From Neisseria dentiae (GTDB lineage Bacteria; Pseudomonadota; Gammaproteobacteria; Burkholderiales; Neisseriaceae): a DNA stretch of 64,000 nt. The position numbers were made by a program, and so were the translations under genes. Below the pieces are notes generated by a model. That model was not told the origin of the DNA, did not search any database, and saw only the letters and a program-made list of their open reading frames with translations. Where the stretch lies: the NCBI RefSeq assembly GCF_014055005.1, contig NZ_CP059570.1, positions 186,001-250,000 of the forward strand, read 5' to 3'. Shown here piece after piece: positions 40,539 through 48,179 of the stretch (positions are counted from its first letter, which is position 1; every line of letters starts with the position of its first letter).

Positions 40539-41410
40539 TGTAGGAAAAGCTAGCGTTGTTTACAGTATTTGAAAGACAATACTGCATGAACATCCATAAA
40601 AATACCCGGCTAACCCCGCATAACCGCCAGGCCATTTGGCGCGCTTATACACAAGACAAAATCAGTGTAACTTCGTTGGCACAACAATACCGTGTCAGCA
40701 GAGTAACGATTTACCGCATACTCAAAGCAGCCCGGTTGCGGCTGCTCACCCCGCAAAAAAGCACCAACAACCGCTTTAAACAAGCCAAATACGGCATGAA
40801 ACGCCTGGCTAAAGTTGAGCGGGAAATCGAAGAGAAACTCAAAAAACAGGCAAAGCGTTACAACCAATCCTATCCCGGCGAAATGGTTCATTTCGATACC
40901 AAACGGCTGCCTTTGCTACAAAACCAAAAAGCAACCGACCCTCGGGATTATCTGTTTGTTGCCATTGATGATTTTTCCCGCGAGCTGTATGCTGCAATAT
41001 TGCCGGACCGTACAGCAGCCAGCGCAGCCAAATTTCTTTTGCGCGATGTGATAGATTGTTGTCCCTATACCATCGAATGCGCCTATTCCGACAACGGTGT
41101 GGAAATCGTGGCAATGCGGAGCACCCGTTTGGCATTGCCTGTGTGCAAAACAACATAAGCCAAAAATTCACCCGTGTTGCCCGGCCGCAAACCAATGGTA
41201 AAGCCGAGCGGGTTATCCGTACCTTAATGGAAATGTGGCATGACAAGCATCCGTTTAAGGATTCGGCGCTCCGGCAAAAAGAGTTATGTCGTTTTGTTAA
41301 CTTTTATAACACCGTCAAGCCCCACAAGAGCCTGAAAGGCGACCCCCCTTTTGAGGTTTTACAGGCTTCATTCCCAACCTGTTGTGTAAACAACCCGACC
41401 TTTTCCCACA
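40539..41410 (+). mobile_element. IS481-family insertion sequence
   Basis: An 872-bp element with ends TGTAGGAAAAGCTAGCGTTG and (complement) TGTGGGAAAAGGTCGGGTTG. It lies directly behind the pilus operon and abuts the MITE at 41414. Confidence 0.85.
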
Positions 41411-41415
41411 CCTGA
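40586..41415 (+). pseudogene. IS481-family transposase, one frameshift
   Basis: Start MNIHKNTRLTPHNRQAIW; helix-turn-helix (VTSLAQQYRVSRVTIYRILK); integrase core with MVHFDTKRLPLLQ (first Asp), AYSDNGVE (second Asp) and ARPQTNGKAERVIRTLMEMW (Glu). A base appears to be missing at about 41104: GTGGAAATCGTGG needs one T to read VEYRGNAEHPFG. After that the frame continues to 41415. With the shift uncorrected, the Glu is lost. Confidence 0.85.
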
Positions 41416-41579
41416 AACCTTTGCAAAATTTCTTTCAATATCTTAAAACCGCCGCGTCATGCTCGGGCTTGACCCGAGCATCTTTTTGTTTCAAAAGAAA
41501 TAACAGATAGTCGGCTCAAGCCCGAGTATGACGGAATACAAGCATTTTCAGGAATGAATCGACTTTTTGCAAAGGTCTC
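41414..41579. mobile_element. MITE-like repeat with IS1106 ends
   Basis: Ends GAAACCTTTGCAAAAT and (complement) GAGACCTTTGCAAAAA. The interior is built round a palindromic repeat ATGCTCGGGCTTGACCCGAG and a partial reverse copy near 41517-41532 with adjoining ATGACGGAATAC. Confidence 0.75.
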
Positions 41580-41600
41580 GGCCTGAACAACTTGCAAAAG

Positions 41601-41717
41601 TATAGTGAATTCAAATAAAAACTCCGAAATGAAATAACTGCATTCAAACTTGCAATTGGGCGATATGCTAAAGAATCGTTTTACCCTACTTCGGCATTCT
41701 TATTTTAATCCACTATA
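41601..41717. mobile_element. 117-bp MITE with IS630-like ends (copy 3)
   Basis: Identical to the copies at 19551 and 28279; 21 bp from the preceding IS1106-type MITE. Confidence 0.9.
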
Positions 41718-41762
41718 TCAGAGCGCAAACATTTTCAAGGTTGAACCGGCATTTTATAAAAC

Positions 41763-41796
41763 AACAGGCCGTCTGAAACGTTTCAGACGGCCTGTT
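41763..41796 (-). terminator. DUS inverted-repeat terminator of leuA
   Basis: AACAGGCCGTCTGAAA and its complement form a 16-bp stem with a 2-nt loop, 19 nt after the leuA stop (minus strand). Confidence 0.8.
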
Positions 41797-41814
41797 TTCA
41801 ATATGCCTTCACAC

Positions 41815-43602
41815 TCAAATATCGCCTTGTGCTTTCACTTTTTCGGCGCTGAATTCCAGTTTGCTTAAGGCCGAAAGATAGGCTTTGGCGGTGGCGACCA
41901 GCACGTCGGTGTCGGCACCCTGGCCGTTTACCACACGGTTGCCGCGGGCGAGGCGCACGGAGGTTTCGCCCTGGCTTTCGGTGCCTTCGGTTACGGCGTT
42001 CACCGAATAAATTTGCAGGGTGGCGCCGCTGTTCACCACGCTTTCGATGGCTTTGAAAATGGCATCGACCGGGCCTGAGCCGGTGGCTTCGGCCTGTTTT
42101 TCTTCGCCTTTCACGCTGAATACGATTTGCGCGCGCGGCTCTTCGCCGGTTTCGGTGGTGATGCGCTGCGAAACGAATTTATAGGCATCTTGGGCGAGGC
42201 TGTGCATTTCGTCGGAAACCAGCGCGTGCAGGTCTTCGTCGAAAATTTCGCGTTTTTTGTCGGCCAGCTCTTTGAAGCGTGCGAAAGCGGCGTTTAAGGC
42301 TTCTTCGCTGCCCAGCTCGATGCCCAAATCGGCAAGCTTGGTTTTAAAGGCGTTGCGGCCGGAAAGTTTGCCCAAGCTCAGGCGGTTGGCGGCCCAGCCC
42401 ACTGATTCGGCCGACATGATTTCGTAGGTTTCGCGGTGTTTGAGCACGCCGTCTTGGTGGATGCCCGATTCGTGCGCGAAGGCGTTGGCGCCGACGATGG
42501 CCTTATTAGGCTGCACGGGGTAGCCGGTTACGGTGGACACGAGTTTGGAAGAGGGTACGATTTGAGTGGTGTCGATGCCGGTTTCCAAACCGAAAACGTC
42601 GTTACGGGTTTTCAGCGCCATCACGATTTCTTCGATGGATGCGTTGCCGGCGCGTTCGCCCAAGCCGTTTACGGTGCACTCTACCTGGCGCGCGCCGCCT
42701 TTCAATGCGGCCAGCGAGTTGGCAACCGCCAGGCCTAAATCGTTGTGGCAGTGCGCCGACCACACCACTTTGCCGCTGCCGGGGGTTTTGGCAATCAGCT
42801 CGCGGAAGAATTCTTCGGTTTTATGGGGAATCGAATAGCCGACGGTGTCGGGGATATTGATGGTGGTGGCGCCCGCTTCGATTACGGCGCCGCAGATTTC
42901 GGCCAGAAAGCCGATTTCGGAACGCAGTGCGTCTTCACATGAAAATTCGACGTCGTCGGTATATTCTTTGGCTATTTTCACGGCTTTAACGGCGGCTTCC
43001 ACCACTTTGGCCGGTTTCATCTTCAGCTTGTGTTCCATGTGGATGGGGCTGGTAGCGATAAAGGTGTGGATGCGGCGGTTGGCGGCAGGGGCGATTGCTT
43101 CGCCTGCTTTGCGGATATCGTTTTCAACCGCGCGAGCCAGCGTGCAGACGGTGGCGCGGGTCAGCGTTTTGGCGATTTCGTTCACGGCTTCGAAGTCACC
43201 GGGGCTGGCGGCGGCGAAACCGGCTTCGATAACGTCAACGCCCAGTTTTTCGAGCTGGCGGGCGATGCGGATTTTTTCTTCTTTGGTCATGGCGGCACCG
43301 GGCGACTGTTCGCCGTCGCGCAGGGTGGTGTCGAAAATGATAACGCGGTTGTTTTGTGGCATGGTTTGTTTCTCCAACGAGGTTTGTTGCTGTAAAAAGG
43401 CGTTTAAATCTAAAGGTCGGCCTTGTGCTTCGGCCAGCGCGGTGAGTTTTTGCAGTTGCGCCAGCGGCAGCGAGCCGCGCGTGCGCCATTTGTAGATGGC
43501 CGCCGTGCTCGCCGCATTTTCGGGGTCGTGCGCTTTCAGGGCTTCGGCCAGCGCGTTTACGCCGCCGAAATAGGCGATTAAACGGTCGATGTCTAATTGC
43601 AT
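41815..43602 (-). CDS. leuA: 2-isopropylmalate synthase with N-terminal HTH extension
   Basis: The LeuA part (MPQNNRVIIFDTTLRDGEQS to AQGDI, 515 residues) condenses acetyl-CoA with 2-oxoisovalerate, the first step of leucine synthesis. It has the HMGL-like TIM barrel (TTLRDGEQSPG; metal site HCHNDLGLAVANSL), GNASIEE and a C-terminal leucine-sensing domain. The reading frame is open for 80 further codons upstream (from 43602), and these encode a Cro/YdaS-like helix-turn-helix (GGVNALAEALKAHD, STAAIYKWRTRGSLPLAQLQ). LeuA could also start at ATG 43360-43362, which has its own GGAG 9 nt upstream. Both a fusion and a separate LeuA are therefore possible. Confidence 0.9.
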   Translation of the reverse strand: MQLDIDRLIAYFGGVNALAEALKAHDPENAASTAAIYKWRTRGSLPLAQLQKLTALAEAQGRPLDLNAFLQQQTSLEKQTMPQNNRVIIFDTTLRDGEQSPGAAMTKEEKIRIARQLEKLGVDVIEAGFAAASPGDFEAVNEIAKTLTRATVCTLARAVENDIRKAGEAIAPAANRRIHTFIATSPIHMEHKLKMKPAKVVEAAVKAVKIAKEYTDDVEFSCEDALRSEIGFLAEICGAVIEAGATTINIPDTVGYSIPHKTEEFFRELIAKTPGSGKVVWSAHCHNDLGLAVANSLAALKGGARQVECTVNGLGERAGNASIEEIVMALKTRNDVFGLETGIDTTQIVPSSKLVSTVTGYPVQPNKAIVGANAFAHESGIHQDGVLKHRETYEIMSAESVGWAANRLSLGKLSGRNAFKTKLADLGIELGSEEALNAAFARFKELADKKREIFDEDLHALVSDEMHSLAQDAYKFVSQRITTETGEEPRAQIVFSVKGEEKQAEATGSGPVDAIFKAIESVVNSGATLQIYSVNAVTEGTESQGETSVRLARGNRVVNGQGADTDVLVATAKAYLSALSKLEFSAEKVKAQGDI

Positions 43603-43742
43603 GGGATGCCTTTGTCTAATTTTGTTTCGGTAGGGGTGGATATGGCGGTGATTATACAGAAATCAGACAAAACGGCAATAAATTATGAAAAATTTGTTTT
43701 CGTTTGGATATTTTTATAAGTTTTAAGACTTTTTGTCTAATT
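43591..43742 (-). promoter_or_regulatory. Three direct AATTAGAC boxes at the leuA start
   Basis: On the minus strand AATTAGAC occurs at 43735-43742, 43614-43621 and 43591-43598 (inside the first codons), twice followed by AAA. The outer copies flank the AT-rich promoter region. Spacing and position suit an operator for the HTH domain encoded just downstream, but this is inference. Confidence 0.35.
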
Positions 43743-43796
43743 TGCTTTTTCTTGGGTTAGTTAACTAGATATTTTTTGGGATGCGGAAGCCGTTTA

Positions 43797-43833
43797 AAGG
43801 CCGTCTGAAAATATTTCGGTTTTCAGACGGCCT
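43797..43833. terminator. DUS inverted-repeat hairpin
   Basis: AGGCCGTCTGAAAA and TTTTCAGACGGCCT with a short loop, upstream of leuA and next to the MITE at 43834. Confidence 0.6.
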
Positions 43834-43976
43834 GAGACCTTTGCAAAACCTCCAGATGTGGATGCAGTTCAAGGCGTAGCAGCGCAGCGAGCGTAGACAT
43901 AACATGAAGTTAGGCAAGCGAACGAGCAGCGCACAACGTAGAAATGCGCCGCAGATGGGGGTTTTGCAAAGGTCTC
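43834..43976. mobile_element. MITE-like repeat with IS1106 ends
   Basis: A 143-bp segment with perfect ends GAGACCTTTGCAAAAC and its complement; the interior differs from the other three (TCCAGATGTGGATGCAGTTC, then GCG-rich sequence). Confidence 0.8.
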
Positions 43977-44006
43977 GGGGCCTCTGTATAGGTTTCGGGC
44001 GGTGCG

Positions 44007-44831
44007 TTATCCGGCGAATTTGTTGCCCTGTTTGTGCAGCAGGTGCGACATAACCTGCAAATCGCGCTCGGTCAGGTTGAGTGCGGCATCGACCCAGATG
44101 GTGGTGATGTCTAACAGCTCTTGGTAGGAAACGGGGTTGCAGTAATCTTTCACCCGGCGCATGGCGCGGTAGCTGTTGGGTGATTTTTCGGCGCGTTCGA
44201 TATAGCGCAGCACTTCCTGCCGCCCTTCGCCTTTTTCGGCCAGAATGTCCACCACGCCCATTTCGTAAAGCTGCTCGGCAGTATAGATTTCGCCGCCCAT
44301 CATCATTTTTTCGGCTACGCTGCCGCCCGCTTTGCGCGACAGCATGGAATAAGCCCCCATGCCGGGAAAAAGGTTGAACAGCACTTCGGGCAGCCCCATG
44401 CGCGCGCCTTTTTCGGCTATAAGCACGTTGCCTGCCAGCGCGCCCTCGAAACCGCCGCCCAGCGCATCGCCTTCCACCAGATTGATGGTGGTCAGCTCGC
44501 GGTCGAGATGGGTCATTACTTCGTATAATACTTTGATGCAGTCGGCGGCATAGGCCATCAGGGTGTCGCGGTCGCGGCGCACAATCGCCTGCGCGAACAG
44601 CCGTAAATCGCCGCCGAGGTTATACACGCCCGGCACGCCGGAAGTGCCGACGATATAGCGGTATTCGCGGCCGCCTGAGTCGATTTCGGCACGCACGTCG
44701 CTGAAATACGCCAACAGGCTGTGCAGCAGCGTTTGCGTGAAGCACGGCACGGGTTGCGCCGCCATCGCCACCCAGGCGGCTTTGTGTTGCGGGTCATACG
44801 CAACCTGCATGTGCGGGTAGGTTTTATCCAT
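44007..44831 (-). CDS. rpfF: RpfF-like crotonase (DSF synthase family)
   Basis: The start is at MDKTYPHMQVAYDPQ (ATG 44829-44831, AAAGG 8 nt upstream), giving 274 residues. The crotonase fold matches Xanthomonas RpfF along its length: GVYNLGGDLRLFAQ (oxyanion region), INLVEGDALGGGFEGALAGN (first catalytic Glu), ARMGLPEVLFNLFPGMGAYS (second catalytic Glu) and TTIWVDAALNL. RpfF makes cis-2-unsaturated fatty-acid signals (DSF) from acyl-ACP by dehydration and thioesterase action. No RpfC/RpfG sensor genes are near. It could still be a plain enoyl-CoA hydratase-like enzyme, but the two-Glu motif pair is that of RpfF. Confidence 0.75.
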   Translation of the reverse strand: MDKTYPHMQVAYDPQHKAAWVAMAAQPVPCFTQTLLHSLLAYFSDVRAEIDSGGREYRYIVGTSGVPGVYNLGGDLRLFAQAIVRRDRDTLMAYAADCIKVLYEVMTHLDRELTTINLVEGDALGGGFEGALAGNVLIAEKGARMGLPEVLFNLFPGMGAYSMLSRKAGGSVAEKMMMGGEIYTAEQLYEMGVVDILAEKGEGRQEVLRYIERAEKSPNSYRAMRRVKDYCNPVSYQELLDITTIWVDAALNLTERDLQVMSHLLHKQGNKFAG

Positions 44832-44952
44832 ACTTTTTCCTTTGTTTTTGACGGCCATAATGGCCTGCCTAACAATTACTGATGTTTCATAACGGCAAAA
44901 GTTCCGGCCTGTTTCATCGGGTGAAAAGCAAAGGCCTTGGCAAAAATATTTA

Positions 44953-44991
44953 AGGCCGTCTGAAACCATAATCCGGCGTTTCAGACGGCCT
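44953..44991 (-). terminator. DUS inverted-repeat terminator
   Basis: AGGCCGTCTGAAAC and GTTTCAGACGGCCT, an 14-bp stem directly behind the SpoIIAA-like gene (minus strand). Confidence 0.8.
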
Positions 44992-45009
44992 GTTGTTTTT
45001 TAAGGCGGG

Positions 45010-45366
45010 TTACGCCGGTTGCGTTTCCTGCAACCAAGCTTGTGCGGATGCGGCATCGTCGAAATATTTCGGGTGCTGCTGGGTGATCAGGCTGGAGAGG
45101 CGGGTGCCGAGTTTGATCCAAACATCGTCAACCACGATGGCGATGCGGCCGAAATCGTTTTCGTGTTCGCGCATGAATTTGAGCTGTTCCACCGCCATAT
45201 CGATGGTGAAATCTTTCAGCATGGTCAAATCGAGCAGCATATCGGGGCGGTGGACTTTCTGCGTGCATTCCAAAGCGGCGCGCTCGAATTCGTAGAAATC
45301 TTCCAGCGTAAATTCGTTATACAGCGCCACATTCAAACCGTAGGCCTGCTCTCTGATGGAAATCAT
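45010..45366 (-). CDS. SpoIIAA-like (STAS-fold) protein
   Basis: A 118-residue cytoplasmic protein, start MISIREQAYGLNVALYNEFT, with the pattern of the SpoIIAA-like family: LLDLTMLKDFTIDMAVEQLK, FGRIAIVVDDVWIKLGTRLS, HPKYFDDAASAQAWLQ. These small STAS-like proteins bind lipid-like or protein ligands; no defined role. 17 nt behind the EamA gene, so co-transcribed. The longer upstream frame overlaps that gene and is not real. Confidence 0.85.
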   Translation of the reverse strand: MISIREQAYGLNVALYNEFTLEDFYEFERAALECTQKVHRPDMLLDLTMLKDFTIDMAVEQLKFMREHENDFGRIAIVVDDVWIKLGTRLSSLITQQHPKYFDDAASAQAWLQETQPA

Positions 45367-45383
45367 GATGACACTCCTTAGTG

Positions 45384-46277
45384 TTATGGGGATTTGCGCC
45401 GCCGCCACGACGGCTTCATGCTGCTTAAAATACCGCTTGCCACAATAATACCCATTCCCAGCGCTTCCTGCCAGCTGATTTTGTCGCCCAAAAACCAAAC
45501 GCCGGCCAGCGACGAAAACACCACCGTTAAATAGGAAAGCGAGGCCACGGTAAATTTGTTGCCGACCTTGTAGGCACGGGTCAGGCACAGTTGCGCCACC
45601 AGTGCCGAAGCGCCGATGCCGAGCAGATAGGGCAGGGCGGCGGCGGTTAGCGGGTGCCAGCCGGTAAGGCTTGCCCACACCGCCGATAAGGCCATGCCAA
45701 CCAGCGAAAGGTAAAACACCACCCGCCAGCCCGGCTCGCCCAAGAGCGAAAGTTCGCGCACCTGCAAATAGGCCCAGCCGGCAAGCAGGCCGCCGCACAA
45801 GCCCACTAAAGCGGCCATCTCCTGCCCGCTTTGAAAAGAAGGGTTGAGCAACAGCACCACACCGGCAAAGCCCAGCAGCAACACCGCCAGCGTGTAGGCC
45901 GACACCCGCTCTTTCAACACCACAAACGATAACACCGCCAAAAAAATCGAAGAGGTGTAGCCCAGCGTTACACCGGTTGCCAGCGGCAGGTGCATCACGG
46001 CATAGAAAATGCAAAACATGCCCAGCGTGCCGGAAACGCTGCGGTTTAAGTGTGCGCGCCAATGCGGCGTGGCAAAGGTTTTGCCCTGCATTTTGGCGGT
46101 GATGCCGAGAAACAGCGCGGCAAAACCCATGCGCCAGAAAACCAGCTCGCCTGCGCCGAAGCCGAAAGTTTGCGCGGCGGCCTTCACCCAGAAATTCATC
46201 AGGGTGAAGCCGACGGCGGCGATAATCATCCAGCCCGAGCCGAGCCGGTCCGGGGAGGCGGTAGAGGGGGAAACCAT
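45384..46277 (-). CDS. EamA/DMT-superfamily transporter
   Basis: A 297-residue inner-membrane protein with ten hydrophobic segments in two EamA repeats (GAGELVFWRMGFAALFLG; LPLATGVTLGYTSSIFLAVL; ASLSYLTVVFSSLAGVWFLG) and a basic tail. Family members export metabolites or drugs; the substrate cannot be told from sequence. A DUS half-site (46369-46378) follows upstream in the gap to lipB. Confidence 0.88.
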   Translation of the reverse strand: MVSPSTASPDRLGSGWMIIAAVGFTLMNFWVKAAAQTFGFGAGELVFWRMGFAALFLGITAKMQGKTFATPHWRAHLNRSVSGTLGMFCIFYAVMHLPLATGVTLGYTSSIFLAVLSFVVLKERVSAYTLAVLLLGFAGVVLLLNPSFQSGQEMAALVGLCGGLLAGWAYLQVRELSLLGEPGWRVVFYLSLVGMALSAVWASLTGWHPLTAAALPYLLGIGASALVAQLCLTRAYKVGNKFTVASLSYLTVVFSSLAGVWFLGDKISWQEALGMGIIVASGILSSMKPSWRRRKSP

Positions 46278-46435
46278 ATATTAAAACAAGGGTAAGGTTA
46301 AGCTGGAAGCTTGCGGTGGTTTGAAAGCGGCGGGCTTGCGAAGCTAATGACGATAGTTGGATGTTTCAGACGGCCTCAACCGCACCGGTTGCGGATTGTG
46401 CGGCTGTTACCGGTATTTTGTAAAGAAGAAATAAC

Positions 46436-47692
46436 TTACCGCGCGGGTGTTGCGCTGCCGCCGATTTCGGGAAAGCGCACTTCGCTGTAAAAACTGCCGT
46501 TAATCTGCGTAGTGTTGATGTGGTACATACGGTAGGCATGAAACAAATCTTCGTCGGGCGGCACGGGGTGTTTCCAAAACTCGGCCAAGCTGCCTTGAAA
46601 GGTGATGCCGGGGATATCGTAGCTGGCGCGGCCGATGATTTTAACCGGCATACCGTGAATCAGTGCCGAAAGGCCGCTGGTGCTGTTGAGTGTAACCATG
46701 CCGGCGCCGTAGCGCAGGAAAACGGGCAGCGGTGCGTCGTGCACATAAAAAATACGCCCTTTGAGCTTGGGGTGTTGCTGGAGAAAGCGGTTGATGTCTT
46801 GGCGGTAGTCGGTAAAGCCCCTGTCCATCGGGTGGTGTTTCACAATCAGGTTGGTATCGTCGGGCGCGTGGGCGGCAAACGAAGTGAGCACGTGCAGTAA
46901 AAAGTTTTGTACCGACGAAAAATCACTGTGTACACGCACTTGGCTGTCGTTAAACACTTGCAGCGGCAGAATATAAAACCTGCCGTAGCGGCCGTTTTCC
47001 ACTTCGCGGCCGAACTTGCGGTCTTGCAGCATATAAACGGCGCGTTTGATACCGGAGCGCGCCCAAGCGCCGATATAGTGTGTGAGGCTGTTGATACGGT
47101 GGTGGATATAGTGGGGGTAGCGGCTGCGGTGGCGGTTGGCTGCGGCGTAATAACGCACCGCGCATTTGGCCATGGGCAGAAAGCCGCCGGGCACGGCGGG
47201 CGGTTCGCTGTATTCCTGCTGCCGCAGTTTCGGAAAGGCCGTCTGAAAAAAGGCGGCATCGCGCGGCAGCGGCGAAAAAGCGTTTACGCCGTTTTGTTCC
47301 AGCGTGATGTAAAACGGGCGGAAATAGCCTTCTTCAAATGCCCAGAAACTCAGGCCGTAATCTTCGGCCACCTGTTTGGCGGCGATGTGGTAGGGGCGGG
47401 AATCGCCGAAGCACACAACGGCATCGATAAGGTTTTCCTGCACGAATGCTGCCAAAAAGGCGGGAAAAGCCTGATAAGTGTCGCGATAGGCAAAGGTGCG
47501 GGGGATATGCAGCGGGTAAAACGTTTCGTCGCCGTAGTTAAAATTCAATTTAAAAACGGTTTTGTGATGGCGCTCGGAGAGCCATTGCGAGAATGTTTTG
47601 AAAAACGGCCCGATCGGCCCCTGCAACAGCAGGATGCGCGAATTTTTGCCGACCAGCTCTTCCAGCGAGCTGGGGATAAACGTGTTTTCCAT
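46436..47692 (-). CDS. lipB: Capsule Kdo-transferase LipB (KpsS family)
   Basis: A 418-residue protein of the KpsS/LipB (CtrF) family. In group 2 capsules KpsS adds the first Kdo to the phosphatidylglycerol acceptor and KpsC extends it, forming the lipid anchor needed for ABC export. Visible family segments: LLLQGPIGPFFKTFSQWL, CFGDSRPYH, FWAFEEGYFRPFYITLE, HPMDRGFTDY, GAGMVTLNSTSGLSALIHG. The last two give the typical HP and nucleotide-binding (NST-SG) sites. Downstream of lipA but parted from it by 487 bp with a repeat element. Confidence 0.92.
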   Translation of the reverse strand: MENTFIPSSLEELVGKNSRILLLQGPIGPFFKTFSQWLSERHHKTVFKLNFNYGDETFYPLHIPRTFAYRDTYQAFPAFLAAFVQENLIDAVVCFGDSRPYHIAAKQVAEDYGLSFWAFEEGYFRPFYITLEQNGVNAFSPLPRDAAFFQTAFPKLRQQEYSEPPAVPGGFLPMAKCAVRYYAAANRHRSRYPHYIHHRINSLTHYIGAWARSGIKRAVYMLQDRKFGREVENGRYGRFYILPLQVFNDSQVRVHSDFSSVQNFLLHVLTSFAAHAPDDTNLIVKHHPMDRGFTDYRQDINRFLQQHPKLKGRIFYVHDAPLPVFLRYGAGMVTLNSTSGLSALIHGMPVKIIGRASYDIPGITFQGSLAEFWKHPVPPDEDLFHAYRMYHINTTQINGSFYSEVRFPEIGGSATPAR

Positions 47693-47762
47693 GCGGTTTG
47701 TTTATTGTTGTGAATACGTGAACGGTGTTGCGCGCTTGGTATGCTGTGTTTTCAGACGGCCT

Positions 47763-47958
47763 GAAACCTTTGCAAAAATACCTTAAGGCCGTCTGAAATG
47801 TTTAAATCCCGTCATTCCCGCGTAGGCGGGAATCCAGACGCTCGGCATTCAAATATTTGTTTAGCCATTACTTTAATAATTTCATCTGGATTCCCGCCTA
47901 CGCGGGAATGACGGAAATCAGGTTTTTCAGGTGATAATTTGAATTTTGCAAAGGTCTC
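47763..47958. mobile_element. MITE-like repeat with IS1106 ends and two dRS3 sites
   Basis: Ends GAAACCTTTGCAAAAAT and (complement) GAGACCTTTGCAAAATTC. Inside are a DUS and two inverted dRS3 sequences (47814-47833, 47890-47909). It lies between lipA and lipB. The rest of the gap to 48179 has another CGTCATACCCGGGTTTGACG repeat fragment, a DUS near 48063 and AT-rich sequence, without a gene. Confidence 0.8.
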
Positions 47959-48179
47959 GGCCTGTACAAAACAATATCGGGTGCCGAAACATTTCCGTCA
48001 TACCCGGGTTTGACGGGAATTAATTAAAGTCAAGCTCAGGCATGGCGGAAATAAACATCTCAGGCCGTCTGAAAAAACATTGCTACCATTTATACCGCCG
48101 TTTCTGCGAAAGGCGGCAAATCTCCCAAAACGCTATTTTACCTGATTTATTGTTTGTTAAATAACTATAAATATATATT

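Noticed and set aside
40586..41415. Programmed frameshift in the IS481 transposase
   Set aside because: There is no slippery run at the break near 41104, and the related copy at 20.5 kb reads through this point in one frame, so a simple base loss is likelier.
41815..43602. HTH region upstream of leuA as a separate gene
   Set aside because: It has no stop codon of its own before LeuA, so it can only be an N-terminal extension or a fusion.
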